In this document: piece by piece, positions 22,801 through 37,800 of the stretch
Position numbering within the stretch: the stretch's first letter is position 1
Layout of the letters: each line of letters begins with the position of its first letter
From: Prostheceraeus crozeri
Taxonomy: Eukaryota; Platyhelminthes; Polycladida; Euryleptidae
DNA: 64,000 nt
Assembly (NCBI GenBank): GCA_907163375.1
Contig: CAJQUW010012461.1
Coordinates: forward strand, 158,279 to 222,278
Direction of reading: 5' to 3'
The notes under the pieces: generated by a model
Seen by the model: the letters and a program-made list of their open reading frames with translations, nothing else
What the model was told of the DNA's origin: nothing
The model's database searches: none
Position numbers and translations under genes: made by a program

Positions 22801-25800
22801 TTGTGATTGCTGTGTATGGAAGGTCTCAGCGAATAATCGCGGGCGCCAATTCGTCTGCCTTGTGATGACGTGCGCCCTCGACTAATCAATAGCGTGATTC
22901 CTCTCGATCGAATGCTCTGCAAGGGCTAATTTCTGCAGTTGAAAAAGAAAAAAGCTTCTGCAGCATTATTTCAATAATAGATGGGAACCAAATTAGGATA
23001 ATTTATCTTTTCTACTCATAAGATTGTAAAATGACTGCGAATCAAGATATATTTGCCCTTCTGCTTGAAAACTTACTTATGCTTAAAACTTACTTCAAAT
23101 CACGCTTTGTTTGACTCTGCATCATATTAGGCCCACCTAGTGCTGGGGAGAATAAGTAAACCATTCAAGTACCATAAGTATCACTTTTGGCCCTTCAGAT
23201 GGTCCATTTTTTTCTATACCGCACTGTAAATGGATTCTATTGTTTTTTCATTTTGAATGTGAGCTGTCGCGTGAAAATCATTATTTTGCAGGTTTTTGAG
23301 AAACTTTACAGTGGAATCATCTCATCACCTCTTCATATCCCTATATCAGATCAATCGACAGCGGCAGGAATTCCTGTAGCACTTGGACACTCGGCACCCA
23401 GGAGCTTCTATGCAAAGGATGTTCTGTTGTGTAATGTTGTACTCTGTTTCTCTGATGAAGTTGATGAAATGCAAAAGAGAAGGCCAATCTCAGATGACAT
23501 TAGATGGATATACACAAGTCAAAGCATGCAGTATCTGAAGCAAAAGGAAAAGGAGCGCATTGAAGCAGAAAAAAAGAAAGAGGAAGATCTGAAAGCCAGG
23601 GAGAAAGAAATGGAAAGAGAAAGAGTCAGGCAAGAAAAGGAATCCGCAGAGAAACTCGCCGAGAGTAAGCGGAAAACATGAAAGCATGAAAACATAAGCG
23701 GCAAGAGGCTTATGCTAGAAGCACAGTCGATAACAGATGCAGCTCCCGTGTCATCGAGAAAAGATAAGTCCAAAAGAAAGTTGAAGAGAACTTTGCCTTC
23801 GACCGAACCACTGATGGATGCGAGGCGTCATAGACAATGATAAGACACTTGGTGCTGACTATTTTCTCGTCATCCTCAATTCAAGTTGTTACAAATTCAG
23901 TAGATGAATACAATTTTTCTTAAAAAAGATTTATTTTTCTGTCAATATGTACATCTACATTCAGATAAGCTATATGTCCTTCACACTCAGTTACCGTGAA
24001 ATGTAGTAAAACGTGGACCATGAGGCCATTTTTGAATTTTTTTGCAATAATTATCATGAAGACCTTTTGTTGTAGTCACATTCCCATGCCACTTGACTCG
24101 AGAGATATTGGTACCGGAATAGTTTCTTGTTCATTTTGTTTTGTGAAATCTTTGATTATTACTGAAAATACAGTACCTACTACACTACGCTTTGTTTATA
24201 GTTACCTACTAGTGTTACTAGTTACAATATGTTGACCCTATTGATAGAAACAGTTATAGTGACCCAATCAGGTTCCATCGAAAGTCCTACTTAAGATTGA
24301 AAGTAAAAGTTGCACATCACCATGTAGGATTCATTTTTGAATATGCAAGAAAATGAAATCCAGAAAATCACAAATATGGTCTTAAAACTGCAATGTAAAG
24401 GGAGTTAGGGTCCATCTGCGCGGATTTACTTGGCGTGCGCGGATTCTCAGAGATTTTACTTTGGAAACGCTGTACACGTATAACCCCAAATCCATGGTGT
24501 TAGTATTCCCATTCAGTCGTGTTTGCTTAAGATTCATAGACTCACTGAATTTCCAGTGGTTCATTACTAACCTCCTGAGGGTATGCCCTAGGAATCATGA
24601 TGACATGATTCGATAGGATTTTCATAAGGGATGAAATCTTATCCAGAATTGAATAAGCATTTCACGAGGAAGAGAAGGTCCTTCACAATGGACATTCCTA
24701 AAGTGAACCCAGCTATGTGATTGACAATTGACAATATCCTTTTGATTTTGAATAGCATAACAGTGAATATAAACCGTATGTGGTATATGTGTGATTCAGG
24801 GTGATTCAGTTCAGCCCGCCGGTATTGAAACAGATGTTGTTAACAGATATACAAAAGAGCCGTGAGCAGGAGGTGCTTAGGATTCATTATTTGAAAATAA
24901 GGTTGATACCTCCAGATAAAGAAATAAGGCCAATTTTTTTCGAAATTATACGTTTATTACCTAATAAAATAAACGTCTAATCGACCTTGAGGATTTTCGT
25001 TCAGCAGTGTTCTTGTTCCGGAGCTCCGTCTTGTTGGTAGATCAATGTCTGTTTGCTCCGAAAAAAAGGAATCACTGTTTCTTGAAGAAGATCACATTAT
25101 TTTTCAGTAGTTGCTGTCCCATCGATGACTTCATGCACAATACTATAGTCAAAAGTAATCATCGCCCGAAAACCAATTGGAGATTTGAGGGGTTTTCACA
25201 TAGGCCTCGCATAGATCGCAAGTCACATAGGCCTAGGGTTTTCCGTCGCATGATAAAAACTACTCTGCCGACTGACTTGGCCATTTAAATGAAGAACAGC
25301 TTTATCAGTAAAGGCAAACTTTCGATAAAAGCTAGAATTTTCGTTGTTCTTCAGCAAAACATTGCGGCAGAAGTTCAACCGAGGATCAAAATCCACATCC
25401 ATTGAACAGTTCTTGCACTTCACTAAATGTGAAAGGTTTTATTTTATTCTTGCACAATACTCAATGCACCAATGATTGCGACGCGTCGAGCTGCGCCGCA
25501 ACTATCCGCTGTGAAGTAGGGAGTCTACATGGATTGTCTCTAAACACTTCCAACAATTTCTGCTTCTTTTTCATTAGAAAGTCGACTCTTGACAGGACCA
25601 CCCGAATGGTTCATCGGGAACACAGAGTTTGCTCCAATCTCGAATGGTTCTCGCAGGTGGTGACTCTCTCTTCTCAGTGTTTTCATTGAACGCTCTTCCT
25701 GTTGATTCGCAATTATCAAATGCAATAGAACATGATGCAGCATAAGCGTTATCTTCGTAACTGAAGTAAAGATAATTCAACTTGCATCGATAAAAATCAA

Positions 25801-28800
25801 ATTTGTTCGGAATTGTGAAGGAATGCTTAACTGCTTACTTGAGGCAGGTGCCAATGGTAATGACAATTTAAAATATACAAAATCGACTTCTTAATACATA
25901 GATAAATAAGTTGAACTTCATGAACATCGATTTTTTGCTTAGATATCGACTAACCACCTATATCAGTAACGGCGGGCTGAACTGAATCACCCTGTATATA
26001 TAGTCAGTATGCGGATGACATCATCATATTCCTTTCAACGATGATGGGGCTATTTTTTGGCATGACATCAACTCTGGAGATTCCAAAGAGCAAGCCGCTG
26101 AATTTCCTCGATAAAACTATTTCTGTAAATGAAAATGTACCGTATGAAATGCATAAAATCCCTCTCACTCCACTGTCACGTTCGACAAACATATCAAACT
26201 TTCCACAGTTTTTGAGAAGTAATTTTGTTAACAATAGCTTTAAATTCATCAGTGACCGCTGCAGCGATGGGCAAATGAAAATGGAACGTTTTGACATGTT
26301 GGAAGAAACTCTGATGCATAATTATTAATATTATGTGAAGAAATAGATAATTCAGTGATTTTTCTTATTTCTTAGTTGGACAGCGAAATTCAACACCTTG
26401 TTCTTGCTAATATTCAACTTGAGATACACAGTGCGATTTTGGATTATGTTACGACATTTTCTGTCCTCAGCGTTGATTGGCAAAAGACCCTGCTGTTCGC
26501 ACATATAGGTAGCGAACGAAGCCACGAACTTCGTGCTTGACCTGATTGCTCCCTATTTAATTTCTGGATGCCGCATTACCGGCGACGGCGCTTCAGTAAC
26601 CTTGAAGTTGCTACAAGGCCATTGAATCACGATCCTGAGCCTTTGGGTACAACCACGGTACAACTGACGAATGCAGAAGAAATGAAGCAGGAGTGGATGT
26701 CATATGCCAAATGTGCAAAAAGAACACAATTAGAAATAGAACACAGCGCTTGCCTATCGTTCACTTCACAAATCGTTCACGATATCACCGGTGTGAACAT
26801 AATTGTGCTATCTTCGCTATCTGTAATCGTGAATGCGAAGAGGGCAATGTGCGAGGTAGACATCCTGTAGAATTCGGCGGCTAGTGATTATGCATCAAAA
26901 AGCCTGTCAATAGCGCTGTTAGAATGTCCACCAATACTTCAGCAATTAAAAGGTTCCGCTGGATACAGGACCCGGAAAGACAGCTGCCTCCTATGACAGA
27001 TGATATTTCAGCCCGATGTACTATTTGCATAACAGAGATGCGTTATCCAGTGCAGCGTGACTGCTACTATAAGTGTTGGTGTTGCTTGTGGCAGGGTTCC
27101 CGTGACCCTTGAAAACCCTTGAATTTTGATGAAGTCATCAACTTAAATATTTTTCATGTTATTATTCCATGTATGATTTACGATTACCTAGCTTTCTTCT
27201 GATTGGTAATTATCTACGAGCCGTATTTTGTTTTCCGTCAAAGTTGCTGCGAGTTTAATCATAAAATTTTTTATCAATTTCTTTGTTCATGAAAATTGTT
27301 AATCCAGAACTGTATTTTTATGATCCGAGAATTTTTTTAGAGTTTATTGAAAGTTGTCACCACTGAGATATTTTTGCACAATCATTCACATGTATTAACA
27401 CTAGCATAAGTCAAAATAGTTTTCTCATTAGGGTGCAGGGATTATGTATTTATATGCCCCTATATATTAATGCAATTCCGTATGTATTTTGTGTTCTAAG
27501 TGACCAAATAACGTGATAACACATTTTGCTTTATTAACCTATAATTGTCCCGTATGTTATCTGTCGCCGTCAAGTTGGCTTTGACGTCTATCCAGTATGA
27601 CACATCTTCTGTCGGAGCGGCTATGGGCTGCCTCATAGATATCTAACTGAATGTTAGTAGTCTTTAGTCATATTTCAATTGATTTTCTACTAATTTTGAA
27701 ATTAAGAAATAATCTATTTAATCATGTGTAATATATTTCAACACTTGTATGTAAGAAATCTCAAATTCATGTGACACCTGAAAATCATCGATTTTGCCCT
27801 TGAAAACCCTTGAAATTTTTGTTCGAAAAGCCGCGGGAACCCTGTTGTGAACTTAACTATTAATACGTGAATATTGTTCACTGTAATTCCTAGTAGATGT
27901 TAGAGTACTTCAATATCCTATTTGGATTTATTTTAGCGATTTAAAATTATTGTTTTTATTATTTGACGTGGTGATCACCACCCTTGGGATTTACGTAAAA
28001 AGTCAGACATCGGGGAGCTAAGGGTTAAACGTAGTAACCGAAAAACTAACAACAGTCACAAAAAGGAAAAGAAAAATATACAAGTCCGCGCGTTGACTTA
28101 TTATGACAGTGCTATCAGGAAATCAGATTATTGTGCGCACACTGATGATCCGCCTATCAGATAAGTATCTAAACCAGGCAAACAATTGAAACATGTCCTG
28201 TATGACTCCAAAACTAACAATTGCTCTTGAGCGACTTGTAGAGACAACAGCATTAATTGTAGTACTAAGCACGTGATCTACAAGTTAACTTGTGATTACA
28301 AATCGCGATTTCAGAATCAGTTTTCTGGAATGCTCCACCCACTCTTTCTGGAAGAATGAACAACAAATACAAAGAAACACAAACACAAAGAAATTTGACT
28401 TTCATGACTTCTTCATATTCATCACAATGATCACTTACCTTATTATTATTGACAACCTTTCTGCAGAATTCATTTACGAACAAATCATAATCTGAATGCA
28501 TCAAGAAATAAGTTCCGAGTATTAATCACAATCATGAAATGTGTTGTCAGCTGCTGATATATAACTAGAACCTTCCTTCCCGCACCTAAGAACGAGGTGT
28601 TCGAAACGTCGTTACTGCATTACATTGACTTTTACTTATATTTTTACCAAATACAATGTGGGGTGGAAGCTGAATTTTTTCATAAAAGGAAACGTCATTC
28701 GTTTGATTTTTTGTTGATATTGACTAAATATGCTATTTAGTCAAAACATTTTCAAACACTCGGTTGATGTGTCAATTTATTTAAAAGTTATATAAAAGAA

Positions 28801-31800
28801 TGTTCGCAACCCAAAAACTTCAATTAAAGTATGAATTTCAGGTCAAGTTAACTTTATTGATTCACAATAGTAGCGGTGAAACATTACAAATATAAAATTT
28901 GATTTTTCCAAGAATTTTTCGATTTTTGTGGTCATTTGATGACTATCCTATTTTATCCCTAATAAACATGAGCACTAATTTTTTAGCACAACACTACTTG
29001 TAACAGCATTGGGCCAGATATTCTTCTTTGTACCTCCAAAACTTACTTATTCAAACTACAGACTGTATTTGTTATTTCGGATCCTCATTTGTGCCATGTA
29101 TTCATGGACTTAATTCAGATTTTCCGCGAAAACTTGCCTGTTTGGCAACATCTTTGCATTGAACTTCATTATTAGCTGCAGCAGATTTTTTTATTTGTCT
29201 ATAGCAAATCATTTGTAAACAGCATTTAATTCTGAAAATTTGTCCAATAAATTTCGGACCATCCTTTTACGGACGCCTTCATATTTTTCTCTTTTTTGCG
29301 AAAAGCGACTCGGTATAGTACAATTAAAAATTTTATACCTATTTTGAGGCGTTTTTCGCATAAAAGGAAAAATAGTAGAATAAAAAGTATGGCCAAGTAT
29401 CCAAAACAGACCCTTTTGTACCCTTTACACAGACCATTTAGCTTATCATTGTAATCATATGCAATTGTGTGATAGCGTACTCTTAGAATATGATACAAAA
29501 AACAGAAAAACCCGGGTGTTTGAAGAACATATGCCTACAAATATGATACACGAAGTATAAGGAAGCATCCACTAAAGAGCAGATATCAGATGGTCAACGA
29601 TTTGACTAACAGGCTTGTACTTGCCATTTACATACGTACGTATGTCTTCTGCGCTTATTCAATAATGCCCTTCAATTATAGGACCTGTTTTCGGCAATAG
29701 CGACTTCTTCAAAGGGATGGCTATTTTCTTCGATACATACAGTAATCACAATGGCCCCCACAATCATGAGCATCCCTACATATCAGCTATGGTCAACAAC
29801 GGTAGCATGCACTACGACCACGATCGAGATGGAACCCATACGGAGTTGTCAGGGTGTACCTCATTCTTCCGAAACCGTCCACACGACACATTGGTGGCTG
29901 TTCGTTATTCAAAGAAAAGGTTGGTGGTAAGTTGACGCGAATTCGTTCAGTCTTCATGTTGGAAGATGTTTCATCACATCAATTTTGTGTGTACGCTTAA
30001 ACAGTTCTGAGGAGATAGCTCATATATGCTAGAGAAAATACTTTCACTTTGCAAACGTGTGAGGAAGGTAGAACTGAATAGAAAAATCAAGGCACTGTAA
30101 TTGCGATGGTAGGACTTTTAGATAATTGTGATCAGGAAGCAGCAGTTTCGTTTTTTTTACTAAACTTAAACCGGTCTAATAAGAATTTTATTTTTTCAGA
30201 AAATGATTTAAAGATCATTTGAATGAAGTAACTGTCTTCCAGATTGCTGAGCGATGAAATTGAGATCAATCGAGGTACGCTTGGGAAGCCTTAAATTGTG
30301 GAATTAAAATGTACTAATTATTAATATTGAAATAATATTTCTCCGATCAGGCCGCGGATCATGTCGAATTTAATGTTGTTAAGATCGAAATATATTATGC
30401 CTATTACTAATAAATGCAAGTTTGTGCTCACAATAATCAAACAGTAACAGGCAACCCATACTCAGAGAAAAGACGGCATTGAGCTGCATTTTGTTCGTTT
30501 TGTATCAATGATTCATTAAGTGTCTGTCTGTATATCAAAGTATTTATGCTTGGATGCCATTGATCTTAGCACGATCGTTTCAATGTTTTGTCAATTCCTA
30601 GTTGTATTTTCATAATTGGTCTATTATTCACATATATCATACCAATACAATAACCTGCATCTGTTTAAGCTCGATTGCTGGACCTAATTATTAGCAAAAT
30701 AATACGTAAGACATGAATGAGCTATGTATGATCTGATCTACCCCATGACCAAAATACCTAGCCACTGCTATCTCATGATGGGAGTTGTGGAGATCGGTGA
30801 GAATGCAATGGGAGGTCTACCAAAATGGTCTACCATTTTATCACAGAGAATCGCATGCTTTGTCAATTATCTAAAAGTAATTTGAATTGATTGTTTGATT
30901 TGCAAGAAATTGACAAAATGCTCGTTTTTCTGAAATTAATTTTGAAATGAAGGTCAATTTTTGATGTTCTCATTGGCCAAATTTGATAAAATTCGAATTA
31001 CATGGAAGCGAAAAATCACAAAAAAAGTTCCAGCTTATATAGTTTGAGCAATATTAGCAACTGTATAATGTTTAGAGTTGGGGCTTCTTTACATGTTGTT
31101 TCTTTCCGCTATGTAGTGGTCTCCGTGGCACAGTGGTTAAGTGTATGGCCTGGCCATCTTTCGGTCCAGAGGTTGAGCCCCGTCATCGGAAGTCGGCAGG
31201 AAGGGCATTCGGACTAAAAGATCACAGCACTCCAGATTAGAGTCTGACTATGTTAGCACCGTCCAAGCCCCCAGGAAGGGGGAGTAGTGACGTTGAACCA
31301 TTCATTCATTTATTTCCGCCACCAGTTTTACCACATTCCGCAACCACAGGTCCTGAGCACATTTGTTTGTTTCCATTTTTAAAAACTTGTGATCTGAAGG
31401 TATTTTCTTGTCTATCTCTTATTTGATGAGAACAAGGTTCATTTAAAGTTTGAAATTATACCTTGTTCTCTTTCGAAGCGGATCCCCGATTACCGTTCCT
31501 ACTATTGTCCATCGCAGTTTTCATGTTCTTCGATTGCATCAATTTGAATTATGTACCGTACAAAACATTAGCAATTCTTGTGTCATTGTCTAGGGAGCAA
31601 GCAGGAAGATGAATGTAGATGTTGAAAAACAAATTGAGGTTTTTACATGTGGACCATATCTCACCCTTACCTCGCAGACTAAGGAGACCTGTTCGTGGAG
31701 AGTGAGGGTTGAGAACAGCTACTCTAGGCTAAATTGGCTGAAAGATCCGACACTCAAGCCGTTGTTGTGATCCTCAACTCATATCGGCATGGTGTCACAA

Positions 31801-34800
31801 GTCATTCAAATTGGGTACGACCGATGACATAGTCCAGCATGTTTTGATGAGTCCTTCAATTCCAAGAACCAAGGGAGCCAAATGGATGTCGTTAGGGTAC
31901 GTCGGTTATTTCCGGTTTCACCGTTTCGCCTGCCGGTGCTCCGAAATTTGCGAGTTTCGGCGAATTCGTTACTTGATAGATTTTTTAGACTGACCTCAGT
32001 ATTGTAATGTAAAATAGTTAACATAATCGAAGACCGGTATAAAATGAAGAAGTGTTGAAAGGTATCTTTCATAGCTATTTCTAGATTGCTGAATTAAAAC
32101 ATTGATTGTTATGTTGTTGGAATATCGGGAAATGGTGAATGTACTGGGAATTCAATCTCAGGTTATAAAAGTCAAGAAACGACTGTTTGACACTGTCGAT
32201 AGTAACGTAAAAGTCGAATCAGAGAATATTTCTTTGCTGAAGGTGAAAGGTGGATGCGTTGCCATGTTATCGAAATTCAATGGTTTGAATAAAGATTTGT
32301 TGTGTATTCGGATTTTACATTGAAATATCAAGTTGAAGTGACAAAAGAAAATGTTGGTTTTAGAATTCACACACTGTATAATAATCCTTCACAAAATTCG
32401 TCATATGGCTGTTCTGTTTCCTAAGAGCACTGGTGGGAAGTCAATTCTGCCACTGAAAGTCATTGAATGGAAAACAGTTGTTATGACAGACAGAAAGTAG
32501 CTCGTAAACTCAATGAGCTTCTCACTTTCTCCGTAGGAGAAGATTTGAGATGAAATACTCATGTAGATAGCCTTGCGTGTATAATTTTCCTTGTCTCTCG
32601 TGAACTAGAGAAGCACAGCTGTGAATACTTTTCCAATCCATGCTGCACAATTAAGCGATTAGTTAGTTGTTGTGCTTGAAATGTAAGATTTTACTGATTT
32701 CAATAACAATACTATAACTTTCCTATAATCCGTTTAAGAAATTATATCGTCGCTCCTTCACTAGCTTAGCTACTCGTTAAAAGACAGGCAGTGAACGGTT
32801 TCACCACGAGCGCGAGTTTAATCGAGAGTTGTGTAACCGAATTCTCGCCACAGTTTTCCGCCAAACTGACATCACTTTCTCAATGTATGAATTGTATGAG
32901 TCATAGATATCGGACCGCGTGACCAATGATTTCTGAAACCGTTTCTAAACTGTTGACGGGCAGATTTCCATTGTCCAATCGATTTGTCGGCTTGTCAAAG
33001 ACTCATGAAAATTATAATGCATGTCAATTTTCATGTACTGCACATTTTCACTTTTTCGTGTAAGTATTTTCACGACAAATATTTACGCAATTGATGTCTT
33101 CGTCTCTCGGGCGTGCGATTATTCTCACATTCCCTATTTTCCATGGAGACAGATCCACACTGCATTGCATGTCACTATAAATGTATGATCTTGGCTTAAT
33201 TGACGATTAAAAAGCGATTTTATGATGCTGGAGTTAGTGTTGTGAGCAATGTGGTTATCACGAAGCATCTTATGTATCTTGGTTACAATCCAATTCGTAT
33301 CAATCATTGAAATGGTATGTGTCTTCAAGAGAACTTTGTGACCATTTCAGTTCGATGAATATTTTGAAGAAGCCGACTTGTGGCTCCTCAGAACTTGATT
33401 ACATTTTGCTTTCTAAATATTCATCCACATGTTATGAAACTTAAGGAACTTCACTAGTCGATAGATCAAAAGTGCTACACGCTTCTATGCTTACTACTGT
33501 GAAGCTTCAACCTGAAAATGCCACTGATATCGTTCGCAAAGCATATGACTTGCATGAATCAAATAAGATGTCGCACGTTCAATAAGTTCGTTGGAACTTT
33601 CTTAATGATGAGCGCTTTTCCTTGGATGCTACAAATTTCATGACGTGTTGGATAGTGCTGCATCGCTTTCATTCCGTGTGGCACGCACAGTGTGCTCCAA
33701 GAGACAAACCCTGGATTACCCGATTATAGTGGAACGCTTTTCGCACAGGAAATTTATCAGCTTACATTTTCCACAAAGACAGGATTAGGCATGAAAACTA
33801 AATCGAAATTTCGTAGTCAAAGAGAGAGACGGTTTAAACGACTTAAAGAAAACAGTTCATGTGCATGCTGGTTCTAGGAATGTCACTCCTATCGAACTAT
33901 GGTAGGCATCGATGCTATCAATTATTAAAAATTGTTTTGATATTTAATATTAATATTTGATTATTTAATATTTCTTCAGCTATCAAATATGCATTAAGTG
34001 TCAATTTTCTGTTTTCTGAAAAAGCTGATGCATCCTCATATTCATCATCCAATGATTTTAATATTTCAATCACAACAACGGTACTATGCGATATGATCGA
34101 AAATAGCTCATCCCACAGAGCCTCTCCTAATTTAAGCATCTCTCTGTACAGGCATGTTATGATGTATTTTTTGCCTCCTGTGAGCAAGTTGTTCAACATA
34201 TCTGATAATTCCATCGTACCAAAAATATGGAAGTCTGCATCTGTTTGCCCTGCTCCGGAGGCCGCCTCACCAACATGAAATGATATTCACCCACTTGGTA
34301 TCATTACTTTTCCCTCAAAAAATACTACAGGGAATTATAGCAAAATCTGTTGACAGTCCTTCATTGAACATTATGGTATCGACCAATTTGGTGTCAGTCC
34401 AAAGTCACTATCACATTGTGCTCTGAGATCTTTACATCACCAGATTACCAAGTGCATCGATGATCCGGCCACATCTGGTGTTGTGACAAATGTCTAGCCT
34501 TGGGATTATGTAAGAGCTTCCGATGAGTTGTGAACTGATTTGATCTTAGAAGATTGATGAAATGCTCCGACTGTGGTAGTAAAGTGGATTGCAAGCTGCC
34601 TCGATGAAAAGTCACAGTAGAATCGGTTCCGTGAGGGTGACGTCTTAAAGATCTTAAAGTTCAATCCTTGGACTTAACCTGCTCGTGATGACCACGGTAA
34701 CTTTTTCACTCTTCGCTACAATCAATTGTTAAAAGCACGGAATCCTGGTGAAGTCGTCAGTGAAAAACTGTTCTTATCAGATCCACCTATAGCTGAAGAC

Positions 34801-37800
34801 TGCATCATTGTCAACTGCGCAGCAAATACCGGATTTCAACAAATACAATAATATAGTTTGCTGATGCGAAGTAATGATGGCGTGCTGTAGATAACGTCAC
34901 AAATTCAGTAGTGACGCACGGTATGACCGTTAAGAGAGCAAATTGTTTTTTTTTCTTTGGATCAGTATTTTCTTTGCTACAGTATTTAGTGTTAAGAGAA
35001 GTCGAACTATCGTAGTGTGAAATCTGTATTTATTTATGATGCTTTTGTTCTAGACATGATTGTTTTATTTTATTATATCGTCTGACCTCATATGCGTTTT
35101 GTCTTGCATGTTTTCTGATTACATAACGTGCACATTGTGATTCTCATTGTCTGAAATAAACGTTGCTACTACTGCTTCTCAATTATTTCATGTACAATGT
35201 AATACACTGCATGTCTATGTACTTGATCTGAATGAATCATATCAACAACAGTATTTTTTGATATAAAATCAAATAGAATATCGAAAAAGCTAAAATAAAT
35301 ATACAAACCCAACACCCCCACCCCACACCCCACCCCTTCCACTCCACCCCCCACCCCACAACCCCCCAACACCATCCAACCCCATCACACCCCCACCCCA
35401 CCTCACCCCAAACCCACACACCTCTCTCTTGCACAACCCCATCACCCCACCTAATAAACCCCACCCACCAAACCCTCCCCCGAAAACCCCCCACAAAACT
35501 CAACAACCAGACCAACCCCCCACAAACGTCACCACCCACCCCACCACACCAACCACCAGCACGCCCCCACCACAAAATCCCCCACCACTCCCCCCACCCA
35601 ACCACTATCAACCCCAACACTTCCCCCACTCAACCTCCATCTCGGATTAAGTCTACCTCTACCGTATACAAAAATTCAATCTTTGCGAATAATTTAAGCA
35701 AGCTGATTTTATCCTGATGGTGATTGTGTGTTGTGTTGGTTGTGTAGTGTATGTGATGTGTGTGTTGCTTTGTGGGTGTTGACTTTAGTTGTGCATTTGT
35801 TGTGTTGGCGTGTTGTTCTTTTGTGATTTTTGGCTGAGTGTGGTGGTGATTTTTGTTTGTGTTGTTTGTGATGTGTGTATATTGATTGTGGATTTTGATT
35901 TGTTAGGGAATTGAGTGATGGATTTGTGTTGTGTTGGTTTGTTGTGCTGTGATGGTGTTGGTATTGTGTGATTGTGTTTTTTGGACGTGGTGGTGATGTT
36001 GATTATGTGTTTGTGAATAGATTTGTTTTTTGTTGTGGTGTTTGGCGTGATTGGAGGTGTGGTGTGAGTTTGATTTGATATGGTGTGTGATCCTGTGAAT
36101 GTAGTGCATGTTGATTGGTGCCCTGGGTGCTTGTGTGTGAGCGTGTTTGGGGATTTGTTGATGTAGTTGGTGTGATTGTGTGACTTTTTGTGTATGTGGA
36201 GGTGATATTGACTGCTGGTGATGTGATGTGATTTTAAGTGACCATGCAATCATTCGACCGCTTTCAGATAAAAGTGGAACTCCTGTCCTTCATCGTAGAC
36301 TTATAGAAATTTGCGTAATTCAAATGTTACAAGTATAGAGAAACTTTTGGGGGTCTTATGATAAAATCATGGAAAAATTTTTCTGTTTGCAATCGTTTAT
36401 CATTTAAGTGGGAGAAAGAAATGTATTGTCTCTATTCTAATTCATTTAGTTCTTAAGTACGCTTGACTTGATTTTCAAAGGGCTAAATGTATTTTTCTAG
36501 TAGGAATGACATGCACAATAATGGTCAACTTGATGCCTTACTAATATTTGTACGTGATCGACAATCTAGTGAGCACTGACACGCAACCCTGATTACATGC
36601 AACATGCACTACGTACTAAAAATTCATCATGTAGTATCTAGCAAGATTTCCTGTTGATGCGTCGATTGAATGATGACGTTACACAGCTTGTCAAGCAGAC
36701 CGTCAATTGAATGATAGTGAGAAAGCATCTGATATTGACTGCAAACCGTTGACATTAATTGCATGCTAAGCATCAACTATATTTGAGAAAAAATGCACTT
36801 TGATAATTGAAAGTGATTATAATGATCATAATAGTCTATTCTCTAACATGTATATACAGACCTGCCAACTGTCCCGGATTTTCCGGGACAGTCCCGGATT
36901 TTGGAGCTGTCCCGGATGTCCCGGAAAAGTTAAAATGCTGTTCCGGATTTTGAATTTATTAACCTAAGATGAATTCTAGATCGTTTAAGAACGCATATTT
37001 CAAAAATTTGCGCTGCGCGCGCAATCCTAAGATAAGGAAACATGCATGATGATGAAGTTTGCGGATTTCTTAGTGGCATTGTCTTTTCACGCTGATGTCT
37101 TTTATTAATCATTTTGCATCCCGGATGTATTTCCTTCTATCGAGTTTAAAAAGGTTTTTAAATTCGTTGCACGGCATCCTAGATAAAAGCGTCCGTAGCC
37201 TTGATCTTAGAGTTTGGTTTCTCGAACCTATGGGTAGGAAATCTGAATTTAAAATAACCAACGACAGATTTATCTGTTAGGATTTCAAGAGTTGCTCTAT
37301 ATCGAAATGGTTATTCATTCGATCATTTGCCATCATAATCGACAAAATTCGCCAAGTCTTGTAGACCTTTAGTTTAACATTTTTTATGTCCACAGTTGCC
37401 TTGCTGTTATCGAAATAGAAGTATTTATCATTATACAAGCATGGGCTTTTTTCGGCTTTTTGAAATCATTTTGATAATTCGTTTGATAAGCAAAATATGC
37501 TAGTCTCTGTGGAAATTTTCGGTTGGCTTCACAAAATCGGCGAAAAGAACAAGAACATCGTCGTCGCATTCTGGATGAAAAGAAGTCTACTCTGAACTTG
37601 CATTCATTAGATGTAGTGTCAAAAGCTGCGTCAATGAGGAGAAAATGTCTTCTAAAATACTGAAGCGTGCCTTGAAGAAACACACTTCTTCCCTTGCTAA
37701 GCGTGCTAAGACTTCTAACTAGACCCACTTTTTCATATACATTTGTACCTAGTACCTACTATGAATTTCTACTGCTCATCTATGTACATGTAGGTTCTTA

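Noticed and set aside
23490-23773. Minus-strand Phe/Ser-rich frames as membrane proteins
   Set aside because: They are antisense shadows of the E/K-rich coiled-coil frame on the plus strand.
35237-36253. Open frames rich in Pro/Thr, Gly/Trp or His/Thr
   Set aside because: They lie in C/A- and T/G-biased low-complexity DNA and have no domain signal.
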